Positions 1-9,104 of a DNA stretch of 64,000 nt are shown one piece after another. Origin of the DNA: Pelagerythrobacter aerophilus (GTDB lineage Bacteria > Pseudomonadota > Alphaproteobacteria > Sphingomonadales > Sphingomonadaceae). The position numbers and the translations under genes are program-made. Location: the NCBI RefSeq assembly GCF_003581645.1, contig NZ_QXFK01000011.1, forward strand, positions 62,001 through 126,000, in the 5' to 3' direction. The notes under the pieces were generated by a model. That model had not been told where the DNA came from, searched no databases, and saw nothing but the letters and a program-made list of their open reading frames with translations. Within the stretch, counting starts at the first letter, position 1, and each line of letters begins with the position of its first letter.

Positions 1-270
1 CTCGCCGCCGCCGCTGCCGGCGCCGCTCTGACCCTCGCCGCTTGCTCGGAAGGCACCCAGGACGCTGCTGAGCAGACCGTCGACAGCGCCGCTGCCGACG
101 CCGAAGCCAATGCCGATGCGGCTGGTGCGGCCGTCGAAGGCGCCGCCACCGACGCCGGTGCCGCTGTCGAAGGCGCGACCGAAGACGCCGCTGCCGCTGC
201 CGACGAAGCTGCCGCTGCTGCGGAAGCCGAAGTGCAGGACGAGACGACCACCGAAGCTCAGGCTGACTGA
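1..270 (+). CDS. Ala/Glu/Asp-rich small lipoprotein, 5' end missing
   Basis: The reading frame is open from base 1 and ends at the TGA at 268-270, giving 89 visible residues. A hydrophobic run ends in a lipobox (L-A-A-C, Cys at visible residue 15), so the mature protein is probably a lipid-anchored periplasmic protein. After the Cys it is almost only Ala, Glu, Asp, Gly and Thr, with loosely repeated A-x-E-G-A and A-A-D-E-A blocks and no recognisable enzyme domain. The start codon lies to the left of the window. It resembles in style the two small acidic lipoproteins near 12.5-13.3 kb, but I cannot show homology. The function is unknown. Confidence 0.7.
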   Translation, partial: LAAAAAGAALTLAACSEGTQDAAEQTVDSAAADAEANADAAGAAVEGAATDAGAAVEGATEDAAAAADEAAAAAEAEVQDETTTEAQAD

Positions 271-299
271 TCTTCGCTTTCGTCTAGCGAAAAAGGGAA

Positions 300-332
300 G
301 GGCGGTGCCGCGAGGCGCCGCCCTTTTCTTTT
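300..332 (+). terminator. Rho-independent terminator of the first lipoprotein gene
   Basis: A 10-bp GC-rich stem (300-309 with 314-323, one G-T pair), a GCGA loop, and a T-rich tail TTTTCTTTT at 324-332. It begins 29 bases after the stop codon. Confidence 0.85.
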
Positions 333-384
333 GGCCTTCGACCGATGCGAAACCGACACCCGCAGCGGGCCTCGGGTGCGCCGC

Positions 385-681
385 TCAATCGGCGTCGCCG
401 TCCCGCTCGCTACGCCTCGACGTGGCGCTGGTCACGTCCTGATCGTGCCCGCTCTTGTTGCTGAAGAAAGCCAGCGCGAACAGGCCGCAGCCGAGAAGCA
501 CCGAGATGAACACGCCGAGGATGGTGGCCGCCACCGCGTGTACGCTCCACACACCGACGACATAGAGATAGACCAGCGCGGCGGCGACCATCAGGACTCC
601 TGCCAGCGCGATCCATTTGACCATGCGCCGAAACTCACGCTCGGCCTGCTGTCTGGATGTTACCATGTCGGGCCAAGCCAT
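385..681 (-). CDS. Small membrane protein with two transmembrane segments
   Basis: 98 residues from the ATG at 681; an in-frame ATG at 666 is an alternative start and neither has a clear ribosome binding site. Two hydrophobic segments lie at about residues 22-43 and 49-74, separated by a short turn. The N-terminus is basic and the C-terminus is charged (Asp, Arg and Ser). I recognise it as a conserved small membrane protein of sphingomonads but know of no function. It stands alone, convergent with the lipoprotein terminator on its left and downstream of the beta-lactamase-like gene on the same strand. Confidence 0.65.
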   Translation of the reverse strand: MAWPDMVTSRQQAEREFRRMVKWIALAGVLMVAAALVYLYVVGVWSVHAVAATILGVFISVLLGCGLFALAFFSNKSGHDQDVTSATSRRSERDGDAD

Positions 682-759
682 AGGCTAAAGCTTGGAGCCC
701 GAACAGGACAAAACCCGCTTCCGCCTACGGCTGACCGGATCGCCCCGGCGCCTGCGAAA

Positions 760-1794
760 TCAGGGAAGCCGCGCCTCCGCCTGTGCGTAGGTCGCTTCGG
801 CCCAGGTAACACCCTGGGGATTGTCGTATCCCGAATAGACCGCGCGAGCGATCTGCGCGATCTTGTGCTCCCGCGCCAGCCGCGCACCCTGCCCGGTGAC
901 GTAGATGGCCACGGCAAAGGCCTTCCCGTCGGGCGTGTGCACGATGCCGATGTCGCTCGACGTATTGTTGAGCGATCCGGTCTTGTGCGCCACGGATGCG
1001 CCAGCGGGCAGCAGGGCGGGGATCCGCCGCTTGCCGGTGATGCACCGCTCCATCGCGCCGAGAATGACCTGGCGGCTGCTCTTGGAAAGCCAGCGCCCTT
1101 GGTAGAGGCCGGCGAGCAGCTCGGTCATCGCACGCGGGGTTGCGCTGTCGCGCAGATCGACAGCCCTCGCGGGATCGATCTCCCCGTCATCGCGCACGAG
1201 CGTGGCGATGTCGCGGGTGAGTTGAAATTCCTCGATTCCCGCGCGGCGCATCCAGTCGTTCACCGCACCCGGTCCGCCGACTGCAGCGAGCAGTGCATCG
1301 GTCGCCGAATTGCTCGAGCGGGTGATCATCAATTCGATAAGCTGGCTTGCCGGCAGGTGCTTGCCGCGCCGGACCGGCGCCTTGACGGTGGAGAACGGTT
1401 CGGAGCGTACCGGGATGAGCAGCGGAAATTCGCTCGACAGGCTCCAGCGCCCCTGCTCGACCCCTTCCATGTAGGTCGCGGCAATGGCGATCTTGCTGGT
1501 GCTTGCCATCGGGAAGCGCTGGTCGCCCAGGACCGAGAACTCCTGACCCGTGGCAAGGTCGAGCACGGCCACTCCGATGCGGCCATTGGCCCCGTCGGCC
1601 AACCGCACGATCTGCCGTTCGAATCCCGTCTCGTAGACCGCCTCGAACGTGCGCGGGGTACGCGCCTCGGTGCCGAGGACGTTGTCGAACACCGCCTCAT
1701 AGTTGGTGGTCTGCGCCTGGACCGGTTGTGCCACGGCGAGGCCGAGCGCGAACGCCCCCGCCAGTCCCCTCATGAATCGCGATCCCAAAGCCAT
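760..1794 (-). CDS. Class A beta-lactamase-like secreted serine hydrolase
   Basis: 344 residues. A signal peptide (about residues 1-27, ending A-Q-A) precedes a penicillin-binding-protein-like transpeptidase fold. Visible motifs are S98-T-S-K101 (nucleophile and general base), S160-S-N162 in the place of the class A SDN triad, and K271-T-G273. The R215-D-S-A-T-P220 segment matches the RDTTTP omega-loop exit of class A enzymes. The usual Glu166-x-x-x-Asn170 of the omega loop is not obvious, since only G-E205-I-D lies in that stretch, so hydrolytic activity on beta-lactams is uncertain. Length is somewhat above the usual 290 residues because of an extra N-terminal region. An in-frame ATG at 1773 is an alternative start. 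It probably acts in the periplasm. Confidence 0.8.
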   Translation of the reverse strand: MALGSRFMRGLAGAFALGLAVAQPVQAQTTNYEAVFDNVLGTEARTPRTFEAVYETGFERQIVRLADGANGRIGVAVLDLATGQEFSVLGDQRFPMASTSKIAIAATYMEGVEQGRWSLSSEFPLLIPVRSEPFSTVKAPVRRGKHLPASQLIELMITRSSNSATDALLAAVGGPGAVNDWMRRAGIEEFQLTRDIATLVRDDGEIDPARAVDLRDSATPRAMTELLAGLYQGRWLSKSSRQVILGAMERCITGKRRIPALLPAGASVAHKTGSLNNTSSDIGIVHTPDGKAFAVAIYVTGQGARLAREHKIAQIARAVYSGYDNPQGVTWAEATYAQAEARLP

Positions 1795-1924
1795 GTCGGC
1801 TGTCGTAACCCTCCCATGGTTAGCAACAACTTAACGGGCCTGGATTCCTTCCGGCAAGCGATTGGGCGACGAGAGGTGGCTGGGCAGCGACGAGACTCGC
1901 GTAAAGAGTCCCGGGTGAATGAGG

Positions 1925-2332
1925 TCAGGCAGCGGCGATCGCGTCGGCAATGCGATCCGCGGTGTCGTGGATCATCGTCTTGGGAATTTCGCCGACCAGC
2001 CGCTTCTCCAGCTCGGTATGATAGTGGCGCCGCATCTCGCCCAGCTTCTTGGGGTCGGCGATCACCAGAACCCGATCGATCTCGCCTGCGATTGCCTTGG
2101 CATTGAGCCACTCGGCGGCAGCGGCGGCACGAGCGAGCTCGTTGAGGTCGTTGCGCTCCGGCTGTTGGCTGACCGGATCCTGATGACGCACCCCGGCGCT
2201 GAAGTTGGTAAGGGAAAGGTCGGGCTTGCCTACCAGCTCGAGGGCAGGTTCGAACGGCTGGCCCTTGTTCCGCATGACGACGAAGTTCTCTCCGTCCACC
2301 AGTACGACGTGGGCCTTGTGCGGCAACTTCAT
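1925..2332 (-). CDS. Host attachment family protein (Host_attach, PF10116)
   Basis: 135 residues. The N-terminus (K-L-P-H-K-A-H-V-V-L-V-D-G-E), the middle G-V-R-H-Q block and the C-terminal sequence with L-G-E-M-R-R-H-Y-H are typical of the Host_attach family, first described from Agrobacterium attachment genes. The fold resembles the release-factor/pelota-like domain superfamily, but the biochemical role is unknown. There is no signal peptide, so it is cytoplasmic despite its name. A good ribosome binding site (AGGAGA, 8 bases upstream) fixes the ATG at 2332. It is divergent from the DUF305 gene. Confidence 0.8.
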   Translation of the reverse strand: MKLPHKAHVVLVDGENFVVMRNKGQPFEPALELVGKPDLSLTNFSAGVRHQDPVSQQPERNDLNELARAAAAAEWLNAKAIAGEIDRVLVIADPKKLGEMRRHYHTELEKRLVGEIPKTMIHDTADRIADAIAAA

Positions 2333-2572
2333 GGATCGGCTCTCCTTTCGATGTCACCAACGGGCGAGCCGCGGTATCGTTGCCGTCCGCGTGCTCCGCC
2401 GTCGCGCGGGCGGCACCGAATGACGCAGTCGGGCCGGGGAAGGCAGTATGCGGAAGAAGAGGCAGCTACCGACGAACTGCTCATATCGTTCGACGGGCGG
2501 CGTCTTGACTTGCGCGGCGCGATGGTCCCCTTTTGCCGTTTGGGGAAATATCCTTTGAGGGGACGCACGATC
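2333..2572. other. Divergent intergenic region, no gene
   Basis: 240 bases between two divergent genes. A long open frame runs through it in the frame of the downstream gene, but it lacks a start with a ribosome binding site and codes no recognisable protein. It should hold both promoters; I could not pick out convincing -35/-10 pairs. Confidence 0.4.
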
Positions 2573-4777
2573 ATGACCGCATACCGTTTCGCCCGCCTGC
2601 CGCTGGCGGCCACTCTGCTTGCCACTGCCAGTGCGCTTGCGGCGCAAGGGGCGCCGATCGTGCAGCCCGGCGCGCCGGGCGAGGCGACGAAGGCCCTTTC
2701 GGCCCAGCAGGCGACGCAGCTTGCGAACACCGCCTTCTCCCCCGCCGACGTCACGTTCATGCAGGGCATGATCGTCCACCACCAGCAGGCGGTCGACATG
2801 GCGGCACTGGTGGAGGAGCGGACCAACAATCCGGACATCCTCGCCGTCGCCGGGCGTATCGACGCGAGCCAGAAGGACGAGATCGGCTTCATGACCGACT
2901 GGCTGCGCGAGCGGAACCAGCAGGTCGCGATGGCCGGCATGGGCCACGCGCACCACCAGGCCGGGATGAAGGGCATGGCGACGCCCGAGCAGATGGCGCA
3001 GCTCGCCGCGTCCAATGGCACCGCGTTCGACCGCCTGTTCCTCGAACTGATGATCCCGCACCACATGGGCGCGATCGACATGGTCGAGGAACTGCACGAT
3101 CAGCCCGGCACCGCCTACGAGCCGGTGATGTTCGAATTCACCAATGACGTGGTCAACGATCAGCAGGCGGAGATCGACCGGATGAACACGGTCCTCGCCG
3201 GCCTCTCGACCGATCCGCGCGTGGCGCTCAAGCCGGGTTTCCGCGACGCGGGCGAGGCGATCGGCAACCTGCGCCACGTCGCCGCTTTGCCCAAGCCGGC
3301 GGGCTTCTTCGATCCCGAGAACCCGGCGCAACTCCGGCCGCTCAAGCCGGAAAAGGAAGGCGACGCGGCGAAGGAGGCCGATGAGGCGAAGACAAAGGAC
3401 GGCGAGGAAGACAAGCCCGAGTTCGGCGAGCGCGGATCGCTGCTGTCGTTCGCGAACACCGACATGGCATTCTCCGGCGATCTGCTCGTCGCGGGCAACT
3501 ATCACGGGTTCAACGCCTACCGCCTCGGCGAGGACGGCGTGCCGCAGCTCGTCAGCTCGACCGTCTGCCCGGGCGGGCAGGGCGACGTCTCGATCGTCGG
3601 CGACCTGCTGATCATGAGCGTTGAGGACAGCCGCGGACGGATCGACTGCGGGCTGCAGGGCGTCGACGGCCGCACCAGCCCCGAGCGCTTCCGCGGCCTG
3701 CGTATCTTCGACATTTCCGATATCACTCGCCCGGTCCAGGTCGGTCAGGTGCAGACCTGTCGCGGCAGTCACACGCATTCGATCGTCTCGGCCGACGAGC
3801 GGCGGATCGTGGTCTACAACTCGGGCACGTCCTACGTGCGCGAGGAGGATGAGCTCGAAGGTTGTCTCGACACCGCCGGCGACGATACCGCGCTGTTCTC
3901 TATCGACGTGATCGAGATTCCGGTCGCCAACCCGGCCGCTGCGCGCATCGTCGACCGCCCGCGCGTCTTCGCGGCGGAGGGGCAGATTGCCGGTCTCTGG
4001 CGCGGGGGCGACCATGGTGAGGGTACGCAGCGCACCAACCGGACCGATCAGTGCCACGATATCACCGTGTTCCCGGCGAAGAACATTGCCGCCGGCGCCT
4101 GCTCGGGCAACGGCATCACGCTCGACATCTCCAACCCGCTCAAGCCGGTGCGGATCGACGATGTGACCGACAAGGGCTTCGCCTACTGGCACTCCGCGAC
4201 GTTCAACAACGACGGTACCAAAGTGCTGTTCACCGACGAATGGGGCGGGGGCGGCCGCCCGCGCTGCCAGGCGGGCGATCCGAAGAACTGGGGCGCCGAT
4301 GCGATCTACGCGATCGAGGACGGCCAGCTCGCGTTCAAGAGCCTCTACAAGCTGCCCGCGCCGCAGACCGACATGGAGAACTGCGTCGCGCACAACGGCT
4401 CGATCATCCCGGTGCCGGGGCGCGATATCTTCGTCCAGGCCTGGTATCAGGGCGGGATCAGCGTGATCGACTTCACCGATGCGGAGAACCCGATCGAGAT
4501 CGCCTATTTCGACCGCGGGCCGGTTGACAAGGACCAGCTGGTCACCGGCGGATATTGGTCGGCCTACTGGTACAAAGGGCGTATCTACGCGACCGAGATC
4601 GCTCGCGGGCTCGACGTCTTCGCGCTCGAGCCGAGCGAGTTCCTGACCGAAGCCGAGATCGCCGCCGCCGCCGCTGCCCAATATCCGGGCGACGTCTTCA
4701 ATCCGCAGACGCAGACCCAGGTTACCTGGCCTGCCGAGGCGATCGCGGCGGTGGAGGCGAGCCGCAAGGGCGGCTGA
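2573..4777 (+). CDS. Secreted DUF305 - LVIVD repeat fusion protein
   Basis: 734 residues from the ATG at 2573, with TTTGAGGGG at 2553-2561 as ribosome binding site. A signal peptide covers about residues 1-24. Residues ~58-215 form a DUF305 (ferritin-like four-helix) domain, with two His-rich metal-binding-type helices: M-I-V-H-H-Q-Q-A near residue 66 and M-I-P-H-H-M-G-A further on. A charged Lys/Glu linker (~265-285) leads into a long C-terminal region with LVIVD-type beta-propeller repeats, for example L-R-I-F-D-I-S-D-I. DUF305 proteins are often found near metal or copper handling genes, but the reaction is unknown. The open frame extends upstream to 1919 without a plausible start. It converges with the next gene, leaving only 16 bases. 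Confidence 0.85.
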   Translation: MTAYRFARLPLAATLLATASALAAQGAPIVQPGAPGEATKALSAQQATQLANTAFSPADVTFMQGMIVHHQQAVDMAALVEERTNNPDILAVAGRIDASQKDEIGFMTDWLRERNQQVAMAGMGHAHHQAGMKGMATPEQMAQLAASNGTAFDRLFLELMIPHHMGAIDMVEELHDQPGTAYEPVMFEFTNDVVNDQQAEIDRMNTVLAGLSTDPRVALKPGFRDAGEAIGNLRHVAALPKPAGFFDPENPAQLRPLKPEKEGDAAKEADEAKTKDGEEDKPEFGERGSLLSFANTDMAFSGDLLVAGNYHGFNAYRLGEDGVPQLVSSTVCPGGQGDVSIVGDLLIMSVEDSRGRIDCGLQGVDGRTSPERFRGLRIFDISDITRPVQVGQVQTCRGSHTHSIVSADERRIVVYNSGTSYVREEDELEGCLDTAGDDTALFSIDVIEIPVANPAAARIVDRPRVFAAEGQIAGLWRGGDHGEGTQRTNRTDQCHDITVFPAKNIAAGACSGNGITLDISNPLKPVRIDDVTDKGFAYWHSATFNNDGTKVLFTDEWGGGGRPRCQAGDPKNWGADAIYAIEDGQLAFKSLYKLPAPQTDMENCVAHNGSIIPVPGRDIFVQAWYQGGISVIDFTDAENPIEIAYFDRGPVDKDQLVTGGYWSAYWYKGRIYATEIARGLDVFALEPSEFLTEAEIAAAAAAQYPGDVFNPQTQTQVTWPAEAIAAVEASRKGG

Positions 4778-4793
4778 CGGCCGGACTCCCGAG

Positions 4794-6761
4794 CTAGAGC
4801 CCGAACGGCCAGGTCTCAGGGGCCCGGTCGTGCGGTTCGTGCCGTGTGAGCGGTTCGAGCGCGCGGGTCTCGTCGAACCAGACGTAGGCGTCGAACTGCT
4901 CGGGGAGCACGGATTCGCTATAGTGACTCCAGCGCTCGGTTTCGGGGCGATAGATCACCCCGATGAAGCGTTCGAGCAGCGGTTCGGAGAGGCGCCGGGC
5001 CAGCGCGGGATCGCTCGAGAGGTCGAGCAGGAAGCGCGCCACGCCGCTGTCGTGGCATAGCCGCTCGTAGCTGTCGCGGCGCGAGGGGACGACGCGCTTG
5101 ACCTCGCGGTCGCCATCCCAGTCGGTGGCCGCCGAGACGGTTCCGGTGTGCGTGCCGAAGCCGATCAGCGCGACCTCCTCGCCCCATTTCTCGCGCGCGA
5201 GCTGGCCGATGTTGTGCTCGCCGCGGGCCGCGCCCATTTCGGTCGCGCGCGCGTCGCCGATATGGCTGTTGTGCGCCCAGACGACCGCCTTGGCGCCGGG
5301 CCCGCGCGCTTCGAGCAGGTGTTCGAGCGTCTCGGCCATATGGCTGTCGCGCAGGTTCCAGCTTTCCGCGCCGCCGTAGTACATCACGCGGTAATAGCGC
5401 TCGGCGGAAGCGACGAGCCGCGCGTTCATCGCCGCGCCGAAACTCTCGCCGTCCTGCTCCAGCGCGCGTTCCAGCAGATCGCGGCACTGCGCCACGACCG
5501 CCTGTTCGCATTCAGCGTAGCCTTTGCGCAGCGCCGCACGACCGTAGGTCGCGGGATCGGCCTGCCAAGGGGTGAGGCAGCCATAGCGCTCTCGTGCCAC
5601 CGCCGCGGCCTCGGGATCGTTCTCGTCGAGATAGGCCAGCACCGCCTCGATCGAGCCGGACATGTTGTAGATGTCGAGACCGTAGAAGCCGGCGCGATCG
5701 TCCTCGTTCCGACCATGGTTGATCGCCCGGAGATCGCGCAGCAGGCCGGGCATGACCGTGTTGCGCCACATCCAGGTGGGGAAACGCTGGAACGGGGTCG
5801 GCGCATTCTCGCGCTGAGGGAGGCCACGGATATAGCGGTCGTAAGCGGCGGCATCGGGCCAGTCGCCCTCAACCGCTACCACGGTGAAGCCATGATGCTC
5901 CACCAGATGGCGCGTGATCGCGGCGCGCGCGGCGTAGAACTCATGCGTGCCGTGGCTGCATTCGCCGAGCATGACCACGCGGCGGTCGGCAAAGCGGTCG
6001 AATGCGGCCGCGAAGGCATCATCGTCGAACGCGCCGAGCGGGATCGCGGCATCGGCGATCAGTTCGGGCAGGCTCTTCGCACGCGCCGGCTGGTGGTTGC
6101 TGGCGGCGCGCGTGCCGTCTTCCGGCACGGCGCCGGGCAGCAGGGGAACGAAGCGCACAGGTGCGATATCGTGGCTCTCCCATGCGTCCTCCCTCGTGCG
6201 CACGACGCAGCGCAGCTGCTGGACGTCTTCGCCTCCGACCGGGATGATCAGCCGCCCGCCCACGGCAAGCTGCTGCTTGAGCGCCTCGGGCACCTCGATC
6301 CCACGCGCGGCGACGAGGATCGCGTCGAACGGCGCTTCCTCGGGCAATCCCTGCATGCCGTCGCCAGCGATAACGTCCAGATTGTCGTAACCGAGCGCCG
6401 CGACGCGTTCCTTTGCCTGCCGAGCGAGGATGGCATGGCGTTCGATCGCGAAGACCCGCTTCGCGATGCGCGAGAGCACCGCCGCCGCGTAGCCCGAGCC
6501 GGCGCCCACCTCGAGCACGCGGTCGCCGGGGCCGACCTCGGCCGCCTCGATCATGCTGGCGACGATATAGGGCTGCGAGATCGTCTGTCCCTCGCCGATC
6601 GGCAGCGGACCGTCCTCGTAGGCGAATTCGGCCAGGTCCTCCGGCACGAAGCGCTCGCGCGGCACCTCGCGGAAAGCCCTGAGAAGGCGCTCGTCGGCGA
6701 TGCCCCGGCGCCGGATTTGCCGTTCCACCATCGCGTCGCGTTGCTTGTCGTAGTCGGCCAA
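4794..6761 (-). CDS. Fusion of protein-L-isoaspartate O-methyltransferase and erythromycin-esterase-like domain
   Basis: 655 residues, starting at TTG 6761 with AAAGGG six bases upstream; the next in-frame ATG would remove the conserved N-terminal helix. Residues ~5-212 are a PCMT methyltransferase, with the active-site block G-E-G-Q-T-I-S-Q-P around 56-64 and SAM motif I V-L-E-V-G-A-G-S-G-Y at 82-91. PCMT repairs isoaspartyl residues using S-adenosylmethionine. Residues ~228-650 belong to the erythromycin-esterase/EreA-like family, with the G-E-C-S-H-G-T-H-E block at 266-274 and V-E-G-D at 297-300. This second domain is a putative hydrolase of unknown substrate in most bacteria. There is no signal peptide, so it is cytoplasmic. 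The two domains are joined in one uninterrupted frame. Confidence 0.88.
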   Translation of the reverse strand: MADYDKQRDAMVERQIRRRGIADERLLRAFREVPRERFVPEDLAEFAYEDGPLPIGEGQTISQPYIVASMIEAAEVGPGDRVLEVGAGSGYAAAVLSRIAKRVFAIERHAILARQAKERVAALGYDNLDVIAGDGMQGLPEEAPFDAILVAARGIEVPEALKQQLAVGGRLIIPVGGEDVQQLRCVVRTREDAWESHDIAPVRFVPLLPGAVPEDGTRAASNHQPARAKSLPELIADAAIPLGAFDDDAFAAAFDRFADRRVVMLGECSHGTHEFYAARAAITRHLVEHHGFTVVAVEGDWPDAAAYDRYIRGLPQRENAPTPFQRFPTWMWRNTVMPGLLRDLRAINHGRNEDDRAGFYGLDIYNMSGSIEAVLAYLDENDPEAAAVARERYGCLTPWQADPATYGRAALRKGYAECEQAVVAQCRDLLERALEQDGESFGAAMNARLVASAERYYRVMYYGGAESWNLRDSHMAETLEHLLEARGPGAKAVVWAHNSHIGDARATEMGAARGEHNIGQLAREKWGEEVALIGFGTHTGTVSAATDWDGDREVKRVVPSRRDSYERLCHDSGVARFLLDLSSDPALARRLSEPLLERFIGVIYRPETERWSHYSESVLPEQFDAYVWFDETRALEPLTRHEPHDRAPETWPFGL

Positions 6762-6874
6762 GATCGCCCTTTCCGGCGAGAGCCCGCGCCTCCGCGATCA
6801 GGGGCGCGCTTCGCCCGTCGTATGGTCGCTTCTCCCGCTCAACGGCGCGGGCCGGCGATCGTGCCCCGAAACGA
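6762..6874. other. Short gap between groEL terminator and PCMT fusion gene
   Basis: About 110 bases that must contain the promoter of the PCMT fusion gene on the minus strand. I see no clear -35/-10 pair and no gene. Confidence 0.3.
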
Positions 6875-6905
6875 GAAAAGGCCCGGCGGATCGCTCCACC
6901 GGGCC
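6875..6905 (-). terminator. Rho-independent terminator of groESL
   Basis: Read on the minus strand: a 10-bp stem (6905-6896 with 6889-6880, one T-G pair), a 6-base loop and then TTTT. It sits 50 bases after the groEL stop codon. Confidence 0.85.
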
Positions 6906-6955
6906 TTCCTGTTCTTGCGACCTCCCGCGATGGCGGGAAGTTCGTGCAGCTGAGC

Positions 6956-8644
<1,689 letters not shown>

Positions 8645-8652
8645 TCAGCGGA

Positions 8653-8940
8653 TCAGGAGATGATCCCCATGATGTCGCTTTCCTTCATGATCAGCAGGTC
8701 TTCGCCGTCGAGCTTGACCTCGGTGCCGGACCACTTGCCGAACAGCACGCGGTCGCCAGCCTTCACGTCGAGCGGGGTAACCGTACCGTCTTCGGCCTTG
8801 GCGCCCGAACCGACGGCGACGATCTCGCCCTCGCTCGGCTTTTCCTTGGCGCTGTCGGGGATGATGATGCCCCCGGCGGTCTTTTCTTCGGCTTCGATGC
8901 GACGGACCAGTACACGGTCGTGCAGCGGACGAAATGCCAT
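8653..8940 (-). CDS. groES: 10 kDa co-chaperonin GroES
   Basis: 95 residues from the ATG at 8940, the typical GroES length. The start [12 protein letters not shown], the mobile loop K-T-A-G-G-I-I-I-P at about residues 20-28 and the beta-barrel segments are all present. It forms the heptameric lid of the GroEL cage. The open frame extends upstream through the CIRCE element, but that stretch is non-coding. It is the first gene of the operon, about 35 bases from the operator. Confidence 0.98.
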   Translation of the reverse strand: MAFRPLHDRVLVRRIEAEEKTAGGIIIPDSAKEKPSEGEIVAVGSGAKAEDGTVTPLDVKAGDRVLFGKWSGTEVKLDGEDLLIMKESDIMGIIS

Positions 8941-8976
8941 TGGTGTGACCTCTCTGCTAAGAGTGAATGAATACTT

Positions 8977-9003
8977 CTGGCACTCTCGGGGTGAGAGTGC
9001 CAG
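8977..9003. promoter_or_regulatory. CIRCE operator (HrcA binding site)
   Basis: A perfect inverted repeat CTGGCACTC - 9 bases - GAGTGCCAG. It differs from the CIRCE consensus TTAGCACTC-N9-GAGTGCTAA at two positions in each arm, symmetrically. It lies just downstream of the -10 box and ahead of groES, where the heat-shock repressor HrcA normally binds. Confidence 0.93.
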
Positions 9004-9010
9004 CGGCGCG

Positions 9011-9039
9011 GATATGTGAATGGGCCGGCAGCGAGTCAA
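9011..9039 (-). promoter_or_regulatory. groESL promoter
   Basis: On the minus strand: TTGACT (9039-9034), 17-base spacer, CATATC (9016-9011). The spacing is ideal for the housekeeping sigma factor; the -35 also resembles the RpoH type of alphaproteobacteria. The start of transcription would fall at the edge of the CIRCE element. Confidence 0.75.
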
Positions 9040-9104
9040 CAGGCCGCGCCTAAAAAATCGCGCCTAAATTCGCCCTTGGGGATCGCGCGTGGCAGTGGTG
9101 CCCG

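Noticed and set aside
1919-2572. N-terminal extension of the DUF305 protein
   Set aside because: The frame is open, but it crosses the divergent promoter region and the host-attachment gene, has no ribosome binding site, and the signal peptide starts at 2573.
2354-4681. 775-residue frame on the minus strand opposite the DUF305 gene
   Set aside because: It is a shadow of the real gene, caused by high GC, with Asp/Arg/Val-biased composition and no domain.
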